A DNA stretch of 64,000 nt from Lactovum miscens (GTDB lineage: Bacteria; Bacillota; Bacilli; Lactobacillales; Streptococcaceae): contig NZ_JACHHV010000003.1 of assembly GCF_014202895.1 (NCBI RefSeq), positions 32,552 through 96,551 of the forward strand, written 5' to 3'. The first letter of the stretch is position 1. Every line of letters begins with the position of its first letter. A program made the position numbers and the translations under genes. Under the pieces are notes generated by a model that was not told the origin of the DNA, searched no databases, and saw nothing but the letters and a program-made list of their open reading frames with translations. Shown here piece by piece: positions 46,302 through 56,820 of the stretch.

Positions 46302-47228
46302 ATGCGATTTAGTAAATACATATTGAAAAGATTGGGCTGGTTAATTTTGACGTTGTTCATTATTATGACCATCACCTTCTTCTTGATGCAGGTCATGCCT
46401 GGGTCTCCTTTCAACAATCCAAAACTTGGACCTGATCAAGTGGCCCAATTATTACATACTTATGGCCTTGATAAACCACTTATCCAACAATATTTTATTT
46501 ATTTGAAGAATTTTTTTACTGGTGACTTTGGAACTTCATTTAGCCAAAAGAATCAGCCGGTTGCAGCGATGATTCTGCAGCGTCTTCCGGTTTCAGCAGA
46601 GCTTGGGCTTCAGGCTATGCTTATTGGATTGGTAATTGGTATTCCGATGGGTGTTGGCTCAGCACGGCATCGTAATGGATTCTTGGACGGATTTTTGGGC
46701 TTCATATCAACATTGTTAATTTCTGTTCCCTCGTTTGTAATGGCAATGTTCCTTCTTTTTATCTTTGGTTATTCTACAAATTTATTACCGATTATTGGAT
46801 GGGATGGGATGTTTAGTGCCACATCATGGATGCCTGCTATTGCACTTTCCTTTGGAGTTATTGGTACCGTAGTTCGTTTTGTCCGTGCAGAAATGGTTGA
46901 ATCACTCAATTCTGATTATATTCAATTAGCTCGTGCTAAAGGTTTATCAGACAATGAAGTGGTTTATGGACATGCTTTACGTAATTCGTTGATTCCAGTT
47001 TTGACTCTAATTGGTCCAATGTTTGCGGGTCTTTTGACAGGTTCTATGTTGATTGAAAATATATTCTCGATTCCAGGTATTGGTCAACAATTTGTCACAG
47101 CTATCTCGGCCAAAGACTTTCCTGTTATCATGGCGACAACAATTATTTATGCAATTATGCTTATGGGTTTCATTTTGATCTTCGATATTATTATTGCGAT
47201 CGTCGACCCACGTGTCCGGTTGGACTAA
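46302..47228 (+). CDS. oppB: Oligopeptide ABC transporter permease OppB
   Basis: The 308-residue membrane protein has six helices, an N-terminal domain ending in G-D-F-G-T-S, and the EAA loop A-R-A-K-G-L-S near residue 206, which contacts the ATPases. P-G-S-P-F near 31 and the C-terminal V-D-P-R-V-R-L-D are typical of OppB. Start ATG 46302 has GGAG nearby. oppC begins 10 bases after its stop. With OppC it forms the membrane channel. Confidence 0.94.
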   Translation: MRFSKYILKRLGWLILTLFIIMTITFFLMQVMPGSPFNNPKLGPDQVAQLLHTYGLDKPLIQQYFIYLKNFFTGDFGTSFSQKNQPVAAMILQRLPVSAELGLQAMLIGLVIGIPMGVGSARHRNGFLDGFLGFISTLLISVPSFVMAMFLLFIFGYSTNLLPIIGWDGMFSATSWMPAIALSFGVIGTVVRFVRAEMVESLNSDYIQLARAKGLSDNEVVYGHALRNSLIPVLTLIGPMFAGLLTGSMLIENIFSIPGIGQQFVTAISAKDFPVIMATTIIYAIMLMGFILIFDIIIAIVDPRVRLD

Positions 47229-47238
47229 GGAGGAGAAT

Positions 47239-48273
47239 ATGGAAAATATTGAAAGAAAATTCGTCCTCGTTGGCGAAAAAGGTTCTGATTCTAATGAACA
47301 CATTTCAAAACCAGCCTTGTCCTTTTTACAAGATGCCTGGCGTCGGTTGAGGCTAAATAAAGTTGCAGTTGTCTCAATGATCTTCTTGATACTCGTTCTC
47401 TTGTTTTCAATTGGCTCATCTTTTGTCGTAACGCAAAACAAGGCAAATAACTTTGACTCAAATAAAACGACTGTTTATGGCAATTTGCCACCTAAACTTG
47501 GAAACATTGGTATTCCTGGCTGGAATGGTGTGTTCCAACAACCAGGAGCATCATCAGCTATTGATATGTATAAAGATCAAGGAGTACCCAAAAAAACAAC
47601 TTACATCGCAGGTACAGATCAATTTGGACGATCAATGGCGCTTAGGGTTATTTATGGACTGAGAGTCTCTTTGATTGTTGCTTTTGCGGCTGCTTTTCTA
47701 GACTTAGTAATTGGTGTGGCTTATGGTCTCATCTCAGGCTGGTTTGGTGGACGAGTGGATATGGTAATGCAACGTATTATTGAAATAATAAGCTGTATTC
47801 CTGACCTTGTCATTGTAACTATGCTTGCTCTCTTGTTGGGGCAAGGAATTTTACCAATAATTTTGGCAATGGCTCTGTTCTCATGGACAGGCATGGCACG
47901 TCAAGTCCGCTCACAAGTCTTAACCTTTAAGAGTCGCGATTTTGTCTTGGCTGCCCAAACTTTGGGGGAATCAACCTTTAAAATCATGATAAAGCACTTG
48001 GTACCTAATATCTCTGGTATTATCATTGTTAATGTTATGATGTCCATTCCTAGCAAGATAATGTATGAAGCGATTTTGTCTGCCATTGGTTTAGGGATAA
48101 AGGCCCCAACGGCCTCACTCGGAACTTTAATTAATGATGCTTTGCCTAACTTGCAATTTTATCCATGGCAGTTGGCCATCCCAGCTGTTGTATTGTCACT
48201 CTTATCACTTGCTTTCATCCTTTTTGGAGATGGACTTCGTGATGCCTTTGACCCTAGAGCTTCGGAGGATTAA
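47239..48273 (+). CDS. oppC: Oligopeptide ABC transporter permease OppC
   Basis: The 344-residue protein has a cytoplasmic N-terminus, one helix (about 52-73), a large extracellular loop with G-T-D-Q-F-G-R near residue 132, then five helices with the EAA loop A-A-Q-T-L-G-E near 237, and ends D-A-F-D-P-R. AAGGAGGAG just before ATG 47239 decides the start; the upstream frame from 47194 overlaps oppB and is not used. The stop overlaps the oppD start. Confidence 0.94.
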   Translation: MENIERKFVLVGEKGSDSNEHISKPALSFLQDAWRRLRLNKVAVVSMIFLILVLLFSIGSSFVVTQNKANNFDSNKTTVYGNLPPKLGNIGIPGWNGVFQQPGASSAIDMYKDQGVPKKTTYIAGTDQFGRSMALRVIYGLRVSLIVAFAAAFLDLVIGVAYGLISGWFGGRVDMVMQRIIEIISCIPDLVIVTMLALLLGQGILPIILAMALFSWTGMARQVRSQVLTFKSRDFVLAAQTLGESTFKIMIKHLVPNISGIIIVNVMMSIPSKIMYEAILSAIGLGIKAPTASLGTLINDALPNLQFYPWQLAIPAVVLSLLSLAFILFGDGLRDAFDPRASED

Positions 48274-49364
48274 TGATGTCAGAAAATAATGTAGAAAATA
48301 TTCTAGAAGTAAAAAATCTCCACGTTAATTTTCACACCTATGCCGGTGAAGTAAATGCGATTCGTGGTGTCAGTTTTGACCTTAAAAAAGGTGAAACACT
48401 TGCAATTGTCGGTGAATCAGGTTCTGGGAAGTCAGTTACAACAAAGACTTTGATGGGCTTGAATGCAAAAAATGCTAATATTCCAGAGGGAGAGCTCCTT
48501 TTCAAAGGAACTGATCTTTTGAAAAAGACTGAGAAAGAGTGGCAAGCTTTGCGTGGAAATGAAATTTCAATGATTTTTCAGGACCCAATGACTTCCCTTG
48601 ATCCAACGATGAAAATTGGAAATCAAATTGCTGAACCGATTCGTAAACATAAAAAAGTAGGCCGAAAGGAATCTTTAAAGCGTGCCCTTGAACTTATGGT
48701 CATGGTTGGAATCCCGGATCCAGAGATACATATCAATGATTATCCTCATCAATGGTCGGGAGGGATGCGTCAACGTGCGGTTATAGCAATTGCCTTGGCA
48801 GGAGATCCAGAACTGCTTATTGCCGATGAGCCAACAACCGCTCTAGATGTGACAATTCAAGCTCAAATAATGCATCTGATGGCAGAATTGCAACGTGAGA
48901 TTAATTCATCAATTATCTTCATTACCCACGATTTAGGTGTGGTTGCTGGATTTGCCCAGAAGGTAGCTGTTATGTATGCGGGAGAAATTGTGGAGTATGG
49001 GACAGTAGAAGAAGTCTTTTACAATCCACAACACCCATACACTTGGGGACTTTTGGATTCGATGCCTACGGTTGAGACAGCTTCAGATCGTTTAGTTTCA
49101 ATCCCTGGTACTCCTCCAGATTTACTTTTTCCACCAAAAGGTGATGCTTTTGCTTCAAGAAATAAGTATGCTCTGGAGATTGATTCAGAAGAGGAACCTC
49201 CATTCTTTGAAGTCTCCCCAACTCACTATGCAAAAACTTGGTTACTAGACCCTCGTGCGCCCAAGGTTGATCCGTCTGATAATATCAAGGCTCGCTGGGC
49301 GAAATGGGAAGCAATGCAATCGGGTGGTTTTGAATCAGTAATGAAGGAAGGAGGCGTTTATTAA
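48273..49364 (+). CDS. oppD: Oligopeptide ABC transporter ATPase OppD
   Basis: The 363-residue ATPase has Walker A G-E-S-G-S-G-K-S near residue 49, the signature S-G-G-M-R-Q-R near 165, Walker B L-L-I-A-D-E-P-T near 184, and switch His in T-H-D-L-G near 219. The C-terminal third contains the oligopeptide-transporter extension with I-P-G-T-P-P near 280, but lacks the cluster of cysteines seen in many OppD/OppF. The GGAGG site serves ATG 48273 or the next codon ATG 48276. Its stop overlaps oppF. Confidence 0.94.
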   Translation: MMSENNVENILEVKNLHVNFHTYAGEVNAIRGVSFDLKKGETLAIVGESGSGKSVTTKTLMGLNAKNANIPEGELLFKGTDLLKKTEKEWQALRGNEISMIFQDPMTSLDPTMKIGNQIAEPIRKHKKVGRKESLKRALELMVMVGIPDPEIHINDYPHQWSGGMRQRAVIAIALAGDPELLIADEPTTALDVTIQAQIMHLMAELQREINSSIIFITHDLGVVAGFAQKVAVMYAGEIVEYGTVEEVFYNPQHPYTWGLLDSMPTVETASDRLVSIPGTPPDLLFPPKGDAFASRNKYALEIDSEEEPPFFEVSPTHYAKTWLLDPRAPKVDPSDNIKARWAKWEAMQSGGFESVMKEGGVY

Positions 49365-50305
49365 TGGCAACATCCGAAAAAGTTCTCGTTGAACTTAAAA
49401 ATTTAAATTTGACATTTAACAAAGGACGCAAGAATGCGAACAAGGCGATTAATAACGTTTCTTTTCAGATTCATGAGGGTGAAACTTTTGGCCTTGTTGG
49501 TGAGTCAGGTTCCGGTAAGACCACAATTGGTCGTGCAATTCTAAAACTTTACGATCGTGATATTGAGTCTGGAGAAATTCTTTTTGATGGAAAAGATGTT
49601 CAAAAGATCAAAGGTCAAGAATTGAAGGATTTCCGTTCTAAGGCGCAAATGATTTTTCAAGATCCACAAGCTTCACTTAATGGGCGTATGAAAATTAAAG
49701 ATATTATTGCCGAAGGGCTTGATGTAAATCATCTGGTTTCAAGTCCAGAAGAACGAGATGCAAGAGTACTTGAATTGCTTCGCCTAGTTGGTTTGAATGA
49801 TGATCATATGACACGTTATCCACATGAGTTCTCAGGTGGACAACGTCAACGTATTGGTATTGCCCGTGCATTGGCAATGAAACCAAGATTTATCGTGGCA
49901 GATGAGCCTATCTCAGCCTTGGATGTGTCAATCCAAGCTCAGGTTGTTAATCTCTTGAAAGATATCCAAGATAAAGAGAATCTAACCTATCTATTCATTG
50001 CGCATGATTTGTCAATGGTGAAGTATATTTCTGACCGTATTGGTGTTATGCATTGGGGGAAAATCTTGGAGGTGGGCAACTCAGAAGCAGTTTACAACCA
50101 TCCTATTCATCCTTATACCAAGTCTCTTTTAAGTTCTATTCCAGCTCCAGATCCAATCTCTGAGCGCCAGCGTACACCAATTGTCTATAATCCGGAAATA
50201 GAGCAAGATGGGCAAGTACGTGAGATGCGAGAAATCGTATCTGATCATTTTGTCTTCTCAACTGAATCAGAAGCTTTAGAGTATAAAAAAACAACTACTC
50301 TTTAA
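49364..50305 (+). CDS. oppF: Oligopeptide ABC transporter ATPase OppF
   Basis: The second ATPase of the transporter, 313 residues: Walker A G-E-S-G-S-G-K-T-T near 46, signature S-G-G-Q-R-Q-R near 157, Walker B F-I-V-A-D-E-P near 177, switch His in A-H-D-L-S near 212. It pairs with OppD in a heterodimer. Translation is coupled to oppD by a TAATG overlap, with GGAGG upstream. It closes the operon with a strong terminator. Confidence 0.95.
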   Translation: MATSEKVLVELKNLNLTFNKGRKNANKAINNVSFQIHEGETFGLVGESGSGKTTIGRAILKLYDRDIESGEILFDGKDVQKIKGQELKDFRSKAQMIFQDPQASLNGRMKIKDIIAEGLDVNHLVSSPEERDARVLELLRLVGLNDDHMTRYPHEFSGGQRQRIGIARALAMKPRFIVADEPISALDVSIQAQVVNLLKDIQDKENLTYLFIAHDLSMVKYISDRIGVMHWGKILEVGNSEAVYNHPIHPYTKSLLSSIPAPDPISERQRTPIVYNPEIEQDGQVREMREIVSDHFVFSTESEALEYKKTTTL

Positions 50306-50316
50306 ATTTTTAAATC

Positions 50317-50346
50317 AATAAAGGTCGCATTAATGCGGCCTTTATT
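50317..50346 (+). terminator. Terminator after the opp operon
   Basis: AATAAAGG(T)CGCAT pairs with ATGCG(G)CCTTTATT around a minimal loop; palindromic, so it may work on both strands. Confidence 0.85.
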
Positions 50347-50391
50347 ATATACTTTTGAATAAGATAAAAAGCTAAAATTCTCTAAGTGATA

Positions 50392-50410
50392 TGCTATAAT
50401 TGACTCTATG
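50392..50410 (+). promoter_or_regulatory. prfC extended -10 promoter, leaderless geometry
   Basis: TG-C-TATAAT (hexamer 50395-50400) is followed by seven bases and ATG 50408. The predicted transcript starts at or beside the start codon, and there is no ribosome site. Confidence 0.65.
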
Positions 50411-51967
50411 AGTTTACAAGAAGAAATAAAAATCCGCCGTACATTCGCAATTATTAGCCATCCGGATGCGGGAAAAACAACAATTACTGAGCAATTGCTA
50501 AAATTTGGTGGTGCTATTCGTGAAGCTGGAACAGTTAAGGCACGTAAAAGTGGCAATTTTGCTAAATCTGATTGGATGGACATTGAAAAAGAACGGGGCA
50601 TTTCAGTCACATCATCAGTCATGCAGTTCGATTATGCGGGAAAACGTGTTAATATCTTGGATACGCCAGGGCATGAGGATTTTTCTGAAGACACTTACCG
50701 TACACTTATGGCAGTTGATGCAGCTGTAATGGTTATTGATTCTGCGAAAGGTATTGAAACCCAGACTAAGAAACTCTTTCAAGTAGTGAAGCATCGCCAT
50801 ATCCCAGTCTTTACTTTTATTAATAAACTTGACCGCGATGGGCTTGAACCTTTGGATTTACTTTCAGAGCTAGAAGATATTCTGGGGATTTCTTCAGTAC
50901 CAATGAACTGGCCGATTGGTATGGGAAAGAACTTTCAAGGCCTTTACGATTTTGATAATGAGCGTATTGAAGTTTATCAACCAGCAGATGGTGAGCGGTA
51001 TGTTCCATTCTCAGAAGTTGGTGGTCACACTCTTTCAAAAAATCCCTTTTACGAACAAGCGGTTGAAGATGCAGAACTACTTAGAGATGCAGGAAATGAA
51101 TTTGATAAAAAAGCAGTTTTAGCGGGAGAACTCACTCCAGTTTTCTTTGGGTCTGCTCTGACAAGCTTTGGTGTTCAAACTTTCCTTGAAACTTTTTTGA
51201 AGTTTGCTCCAGAACCGGGAAAACACAAGACGATTGATGATGTTGAGATTGATCCAATGAATCCAGATTTCTCTGGTTTTGTTTTCAAAATCCAAGCAAA
51301 TATGGATCCGAAACATCGTGATCGTATCGCTTTTGTAAGAATCGTTTCAGGAAAATTTGAACGCGGTATGAGCGTGAACTTACTTCGTACAGGAAAACAG
51401 GTTAAACTATCGAATGTTACTCAATTCATGGCTGATACCCGTGAAAATGTTCAAAATGCTGTAGCCGGAGATATTATTGGTGTCTATGATACTGGAACTT
51501 ACCAAGTTGGCGATACGCTTGCAACTGGAAAATTGAAAACAGCTTTTGAACCCTTGCCGACCTTCACTCCAGAAATTTTTGTAAAGGTTTCTGCAAGAAA
51601 CGTCATGAAGCAAAAATCATTCCAAAAAGGAATTGAGCAATTGGTACAAGAAGGAGCGGTTCAACTTTACCGCACTTACACGACGAATGAAATATTGCTC
51701 GGTGCAGTTGGCCAACTGCAATTTGAAGTATTTAAAGACCGCATGGAGCGTGAATACAACGCAGAGATCATTATGACACCTCTAGGGAATAAGACAGTAC
51801 GTTGGATTAATCCAGCAGAACTTGATGAAAAAATGTCAAGCTCACGTAACATTCTAGCTCGTGACAGATTTGATCACCCTCTTTTCTTATTTGAAAATGA
51901 TTTTGCAATGCGTTGGTTTATAGATAAGTACCCGGATGTTAGGCTCTTTACTGAATTCAATGTATAA
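50408..51967 (+). CDS. prfC: Peptide chain release factor 3
   Basis: RF3 is the GTPase that removes RF1/RF2 from the ribosome after termination. In the 519-residue protein I see S-H-P-D-A-G-K-T-T (P-loop, about 18-26), R-G-I-S-V-T-S near 66, D-T-P-G-H-E-D-F-S near 86, and N-K-L-D-R near 141, followed by domains II and III. Full length for the family. The start is fixed by the promoter directly upstream. Confidence 0.96.
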   Translation: MSLQEEIKIRRTFAIISHPDAGKTTITEQLLKFGGAIREAGTVKARKSGNFAKSDWMDIEKERGISVTSSVMQFDYAGKRVNILDTPGHEDFSEDTYRTLMAVDAAVMVIDSAKGIETQTKKLFQVVKHRHIPVFTFINKLDRDGLEPLDLLSELEDILGISSVPMNWPIGMGKNFQGLYDFDNERIEVYQPADGERYVPFSEVGGHTLSKNPFYEQAVEDAELLRDAGNEFDKKAVLAGELTPVFFGSALTSFGVQTFLETFLKFAPEPGKHKTIDDVEIDPMNPDFSGFVFKIQANMDPKHRDRIAFVRIVSGKFERGMSVNLLRTGKQVKLSNVTQFMADTRENVQNAVAGDIIGVYDTGTYQVGDTLATGKLKTAFEPLPTFTPEIFVKVSARNVMKQKSFQKGIEQLVQEGAVQLYRTYTTNEILLGAVGQLQFEVFKDRMEREYNAEIIMTPLGNKTVRWINPAELDEKMSSSRNILARDRFDHPLFLFENDFAMRWFIDKYPDVRLFTEFNV

Positions 51968-52033
51968 AGAAATGAGCCTTAAAAAGAAAATATGTAAGTT
52001 TCAGAACTATTTAGAAAATTTTCAGAAAAAGTA

Positions 52034-52078
52034 TGTTATAATGTAGATACTTCAAGCGGGGAGGAACTCTCCGTTTTT
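52034..52078 (+). promoter_or_regulatory. Helicase promoter followed at once by a terminator-like hairpin
   Basis: TG-T-TATAAT (hexamer 52037-52042) predicts a start near 52049. From 52057 CGGGGAG-GAA-CTCTCCG (7-bp stem, one wobble) runs into five T at 52074. So a strong intrinsic terminator would lie within the first 30 bases of the transcript. It may be an attenuator for the helicase gene, or simply the prfC terminator with a chance -10 before it. Confidence 0.55.
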
Positions 52079-52276
52079 GTAATGGAACAAGTGAAAAGCT
52101 TTTTAGCAGGCTCTCGAGCGCTGCCGATTAATTTATTAGATTTAATTTGAAATGAATTTTTTGAAATTGTAACTTTTTAAGGCTTTTTGTGCGTTCTATA
52201 TCTGTAGTGAGCTTTCGAGCAAACTATTTCAAAAATATAGAAAGTGCAAGAGTTTTTTCTTGCAAAGGAACACAAA
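52079..52276 (+). other. Long 5' leader of the DEAD-box helicase gene
   Basis: The stretch has no frame but has several small stems, including two related motifs, GGCTCTCGAGCG near 52112 and GAGCTTTCGAGC near 52209, about 100 bases apart. A leader of some 230 bases before a cold-type RNA helicase suggests post-transcriptional control. Confidence 0.5.
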
Positions 52277-53956
52277 TTGACAACATTTAAAGAACTTGGG
52301 CTCTCGGAAGAGATCGTCAAAACCCTCACTGAAATTGGCTATGTTGAGCCAACTGCTATTCAAGCAGAAACAATTCCACTCGTACTTCAAGGACATGATG
52401 TAATTGGACTTGCACAAACTGGCACTGGAAAAACAGCTGCTTTTGGTCTTCCAACCATTGAAAAAATTGACCCAGAAGCTGGTCTCCAGGCATTAATAAT
52501 TGCTCCGACTCGTGAATTAGCCATGCAAAATCAAGAAGAGATTTTTAGGTTTGGTAAATCTAAGCATTTGAAAGTGCGTATCGTCTATGGTGGTTCATCT
52601 ATTGAACGTCAAATTCGTGATCTTAAGGCTGGTGCACAAATCGTTGTTGGAACACCTGGTCGTATCGTTGACTTAATGAAGCGAAAGGCATTGCGCCTTG
52701 AAACTGTCAAGACTTTGATCCTTGATGAGGCAGACAACATGCTTGATATGGGTTTCTTACCAGATATTGAATACATTATTGGTTCAACTCCTTCTGAATC
52801 TCGTCAAACTTTGCTCTTTTCAGCTACAATGCCAGATGCTATTCGTAAGATTGGCGTGAAGTTCATGCATCAACCAAAAGAAGTTAAAGTTAAAACTTCT
52901 GAATTGACGGCCGATAATATTGAACAATTTTACATCAAGACGAAAGAATTTGAAAAATTTGATGTTCTCTGTCGTTTGATTGACGTACAAAAACCTGAAT
53001 TGGCGATTATTTTTGGTCGAACAAAGCGTCGTGTTGATCAATTGACACGTGGCTTGAAAATTCGTGGTTACCGTGCTGAAGGTATTCATGGCGACTTAGA
53101 CCAAAACAAACGTATGAGCGTTTTACGTGATTTTAAAGCTGGACATCTTGACATTCTTGTGGCAACAGATGTTGCTGCTCGTGGCCTTGATATTTCAGGT
53201 GTCACACATATTTTTAATTACGATATTACTCAAGATCAAGAAAGCTATGTTCATCGTATCGGTCGTACTGGTCGTGCTGGTAAGTCAGGAATTTCAATTA
53301 CATTTGTGTCTTATAACGAAATGGGCTATCTCCGTGCTATTGAAAATCTGACGAAGCACGAGATGACAGGGATGAAACCACCTACAAAAGAGGAAGCATA
53401 TGCTTCTAGCTTGGTAGATGCAAAGAATTCTGTGAAACGTGATTTGACAGATAATGATTTTCAAGGCAAGTTGAAGAAGTTCTCATCAGATGTAGATACA
53501 CTTCTTGAAGAGTTTAGTGCGCATGAGTTGGTTGCCCTTCTCTTACGGGGACGCGTAAACGATCCAGATACCATGGAAAAGGTAGACATTGCACCTGAGA
53601 AACCATTGCCTGCTAATGGTGGAGATCGTTCCTTTAAATCTGGCAATCGAGGTGGAAAAAGTGGTCCCCATGGAAACCGTAATCGTCGTGATGGTGATCG
53701 TGGTGGCAGAAGTGATAATCGTGAACGCCATGAAGCCGGAGGATCAGGATCACGTGGTGGATATAATCGTGATGAACGTCGTGGTCATGATGAAGAACAT
53801 CGTGATGGATATCGAGGCAAGAGTGATCGCAAGGATCGTGGCTACAGTGTTGACAAAAAGAATGAAGGCAAGCGTGATTTTAGTAAAAAGCCTAACAACA
53901 AAATTAAACAACCTGGTGGAAAATCAGGCTTTGTAATGAGAGAACGTGAAGCTTAA
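52277..53956 (+). CDS. DEAD-box RNA helicase (CshA-like)
   Basis: The 559-residue ATP-dependent RNA helicase shows the Q motif, A-Q-T-G-T-G-K-T near residue 45 (motif I), D-E-A-D near 149, S-A-T near 180, A-A-R-G-L-D near 295, and H-R-I-G-R-T-G-R near 325. After residue 420 it has a long basic, Gly/Arg/Asp/His-rich tail, as in CshA-type helicases linked to the RNA degradosome and cold growth. I start at TTG 52277 because the protein then begins T-T-F-K-E-L-G-L and AAAGGA lies 7 bases upstream; a GTG at 52244 is less likely. Confidence 0.92.
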   Translation: MTTFKELGLSEEIVKTLTEIGYVEPTAIQAETIPLVLQGHDVIGLAQTGTGKTAAFGLPTIEKIDPEAGLQALIIAPTRELAMQNQEEIFRFGKSKHLKVRIVYGGSSIERQIRDLKAGAQIVVGTPGRIVDLMKRKALRLETVKTLILDEADNMLDMGFLPDIEYIIGSTPSESRQTLLFSATMPDAIRKIGVKFMHQPKEVKVKTSELTADNIEQFYIKTKEFEKFDVLCRLIDVQKPELAIIFGRTKRRVDQLTRGLKIRGYRAEGIHGDLDQNKRMSVLRDFKAGHLDILVATDVAARGLDISGVTHIFNYDITQDQESYVHRIGRTGRAGKSGISITFVSYNEMGYLRAIENLTKHEMTGMKPPTKEEAYASSLVDAKNSVKRDLTDNDFQGKLKKFSSDVDTLLEEFSAHELVALLLRGRVNDPDTMEKVDIAPEKPLPANGGDRSFKSGNRGGKSGPHGNRNRRDGDRGGRSDNRERHEAGGSGSRGGYNRDERRGHDEEHRDGYRGKSDRKDRGYSVDKKNEGKRDFSKKPNNKIKQPGGKSGFVMREREA

Positions 53957-53963
53957 CTTTTAT

Positions 53964-53995
53964 AAAGATCGTACCTAATGGGACGATCTTTTTAT
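53964..53995 (+). terminator. Terminator after the helicase gene
   Basis: AAAGATCGT(A)CC pairs with GG(G)ACGATCTTT around TAAT, followed by T. Confidence 0.85.
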
Positions 53996-54024
53996 ATTAT
54001 ATAAAAAATTGAAATAGTAATTTT

Positions 54025-54042
54025 TGCTATAATAAGACCATG
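54025..54042 (+). promoter_or_regulatory. priA extended -10 promoter, leaderless geometry
   Basis: TG-C-TATAAT (hexamer 54028-54033) is followed by six bases and ATG 54040. No ribosome site. A TTGAAA at 54009 is 13 bases upstream, too near for a normal -35. Confidence 0.65.
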
Positions 54043-56403
54043 ACAAGAATTGCTGAAGTTATTGTGGATGTCCCATTGTTGCAGACAGATAAGCCCTTTT
54101 CGTATCTGGTTCCTTCTGAATTTTCGGACATGATTTCGCCTGGCATGCGAGTTCATGTTCCATTTGGTCGAGGAGGTCGACTGGTTCAGGGAATTGTTAC
54201 AAGAGTGATTAATTCTTTAGCTGAGGCAGATGACTATTCTCAAAATTTGAATGAATTAAAAGAAATTTCAGAATTACTCGATGTTGAAGCTGTTTTGTCT
54301 GAGGAACAATTAGCTTTGGCTGACGAAATGCGACACAAGGTTTTTTCTTACAAAATTTCGATTTTTAAAGCAATGTTACCAAATCTTTTAAATTCAAAAT
54401 ATGATAAACTTTTAACCAAGGAAAATGGTGAGAGTATACGCTGGTCGACCTTAAATACAAAAGAACAGTTGATTGCTATGAAAGATTTTCATTCTGGAAA
54501 TGGAGCAATAACATATGTTGCAGAATCTAAAGAACATCGTAAGACAGAAAAGTTTGTTGTTCCGAATTGGGAAGCCTTAGAAGTTTATGAGCCTACTAAG
54601 AGTTCTAAGAAAAGAATTGAGTTTCGTAAAATTCTATTAGAAACAGATAAAAAGCTTCCATTTGCTGAAGCCGTAGCCATGGCCTCACGACCAATTGTTA
54701 ATTTATTTGCTGAGAATGGACTAATCAAAATTGAAGAAGTTGAAGTATCAAGAACAACCAATTTCTTTTCTGATATTTCTTCAGACCGTGCCAAGTCATT
54801 GAATAACGAGCAACAGGAAGCTTTTAATCAAATTTTACGAGCCGATTCAGAAAAAACTTTTCTTCTTGAAGGGGTAACAGGCTCGGGGAAAACAGAAATC
54901 TATTTACAGATTATTGCTGAAGCTTTGAAAATTGGAAAGACATCAATTGTGCTAGTTCCAGAAATATCTTTAACTTCCCAGATTGCTAAACGTTTTATTG
55001 CACGCTTTGGAGAAAAAGTTGCACTTTTACATTCTCGGTTATCCGAAGGTGAACGTTACGATGAGTGGCGTCGGGTAAAATCTGGAGAAGCAAAGATTGT
55101 AGTAGGTACTCGTTCAGCAATTTTTGCACCATTACAAAACATTGGCGTAATCATTATGGATGAAGAACATGATGGATCGTACAAACAAGAATCAAATCCT
55201 CGTTATCAAGCGAAAGATATTGTACTCTGGCGAGGAAAATTTCATCATGCTAAAGTGATCCTAGGTTCTGCAACACCAAGTCTTGAAAGCAGGGCACGTG
55301 CTGAGCGAGGAATCTATCAACTTTTGAAGCTTGAACATCGGGCTAACCCGAAAGCTCAACTTGCAGAAATTAAAATTATTGATATGCGGCAAAATTTGAG
55401 CGATCAATCTGCTAATTTCTCACATGCACTATTAGAAAAAATTTCTGAAAAATTAATAAAACATGAACAAATTGTTCTTTTATTAAATCGCCGGGGCTAT
55501 AGTAGCTTTGTGATGTGTCGAGATTGTGGTTTTGTTGTAAAGTGTCCCAACTGTGATGTTGCTTTAACCTTACACATGGATACAAGAACTCTAAATTGCC
55601 ACTATTGTGGACATCGTGAAGTAATTCCTCAGGTCTGCCCGAACTGTCAATCAAGAAAAATTGGTTATTATGGTTCTGGCACTCAAAAAATTGAAGAAGA
55701 ACTGAATAATTTACTGCCAGATGTAAAAATTTTGCGTATGGATGTGGATACTACCTCAAGAAAAGGTGCACATGAAAAGATACTTAAAGCTTTTGGAAAC
55801 GGGAAAGCAGATATTCTTTTGGGAACACAGATGATTGCAAAAGGCCTCGATTTTCCAAATGTTACATTGGTTGGAGTTATCAATGCCGATACAAGCTTAA
55901 ATTTGCCTGATTTTCGATCTTCTGAGCGTACCTTCCAGTTATTAACGCAGGTGGCAGGACGGTCTGGTCGTGCTGAAAAGCACGGGGAGGTTCTAATTCA
56001 AACCTTTAATCCTGAACATTATGCGATACAATTATCACAACGCCAAGACTATGAAGCTTTTTATGCCACTGAAATGAATTTTAGACGAGCTTTGGCCTAC
56101 CCGCCCTATTGGTACACGGTCTTAATTGTTGTCTCTCATAAAGAAGAGGAAGAGGTAGTCAAAAGGTCGTATGAAATTGCAACAATGTTACAAAGAAATT
56201 TGACCGAGAAAGCTAAGATACTTGGTCCCCTGGCTCAGCCAGTCGCACGAACTCATCAGCTTTATCATTATCAGATCATAGTTAGATTCCGTTTTGAAGA
56301 ACGATTGGAAGATACACTAAATCAACTACTAGATTGGACTCAATTAGTTGAAAATAGGGATTTGCGAGTAATTATAGATTTTGACCCGATGAACTTTGTA
56401 TAA
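54040..56403 (+). CDS. priA: Primosomal replication protein N' (PriA helicase)
   Basis: PriA recognises stalled forks and reloads the replicative helicase. The 787-residue protein has an N-terminal fork-binding domain, the helicase P-loop G-V-T-G-S-G-K-T near residue 285, D-E-E-H near 377, zinc-binding cysteines in C-R-D-C...C-P-N-C...C-H-Y-C...C-P-N-C between about 493 and 535, and the helicase motif Q-V-A-G-R-S-G-R near 645. Length fits the family. The usual neighbour fmt lies 2.1 kb away here, separated by accessory genes. Confidence 0.96.
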   Translation: MTRIAEVIVDVPLLQTDKPFSYLVPSEFSDMISPGMRVHVPFGRGGRLVQGIVTRVINSLAEADDYSQNLNELKEISELLDVEAVLSEEQLALADEMRHKVFSYKISIFKAMLPNLLNSKYDKLLTKENGESIRWSTLNTKEQLIAMKDFHSGNGAITYVAESKEHRKTEKFVVPNWEALEVYEPTKSSKKRIEFRKILLETDKKLPFAEAVAMASRPIVNLFAENGLIKIEEVEVSRTTNFFSDISSDRAKSLNNEQQEAFNQILRADSEKTFLLEGVTGSGKTEIYLQIIAEALKIGKTSIVLVPEISLTSQIAKRFIARFGEKVALLHSRLSEGERYDEWRRVKSGEAKIVVGTRSAIFAPLQNIGVIIMDEEHDGSYKQESNPRYQAKDIVLWRGKFHHAKVILGSATPSLESRARAERGIYQLLKLEHRANPKAQLAEIKIIDMRQNLSDQSANFSHALLEKISEKLIKHEQIVLLLNRRGYSSFVMCRDCGFVVKCPNCDVALTLHMDTRTLNCHYCGHREVIPQVCPNCQSRKIGYYGSGTQKIEEELNNLLPDVKILRMDVDTTSRKGAHEKILKAFGNGKADILLGTQMIAKGLDFPNVTLVGVINADTSLNLPDFRSSERTFQLLTQVAGRSGRAEKHGEVLIQTFNPEHYAIQLSQRQDYEAFYATEMNFRRALAYPPYWYTVLIVVSHKEEEEVVKRSYEIATMLQRNLTEKAKILGPLAQPVARTHQLYHYQIIVRFRFEERLEDTLNQLLDWTQLVENRDLRVIIDFDPMNFV

Positions 56404-56820
56404 ACATAATTATTAAAGGTGAAAATTGGAATATGAGCAAAAGTTTTGAGAAATGTGAAATTTCGAATATAAGATTTTCTGATTGATGATTTTCGTTTTT
56501 TTCTCGATTACCTGTTTTTTACTATTTAGATTGGAACAATTTTGGTAATAAGAAAATTTAAATTGATGTGCTTTTTTTAAAAAGATATTGTCTTCCAGTC
56601 TAGCAAGCAATTACATTAAATATCTGGATGCATTCCACAATTATAATATAAATGGAACTATGGAATGTTTGGCTGTACACTGTTTATTATAAGCTTCCAT
56701 CACTTTTTATATCATTGATGATGAAGTTTTCAGAAAACATAAAATTATTGGGAGATTTAATTGCATTAACAGAGGAAACTCTCTCATTTTTAACAAATAG
56801 ACATTATAGGAGATTCAATT
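56404..56820. other. Intergenic region between priA and the VOC gene
   Basis: This 417-bp AT-rich stretch begins an accessory insert between priA and fmt. An open frame at 56652-56855 starts just after a TATAAT at 56644 but overlaps the VOC gene and lacks conserved-looking features, so I do not call it. No terminator with a clear stem was seen after priA. Confidence 0.45.
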
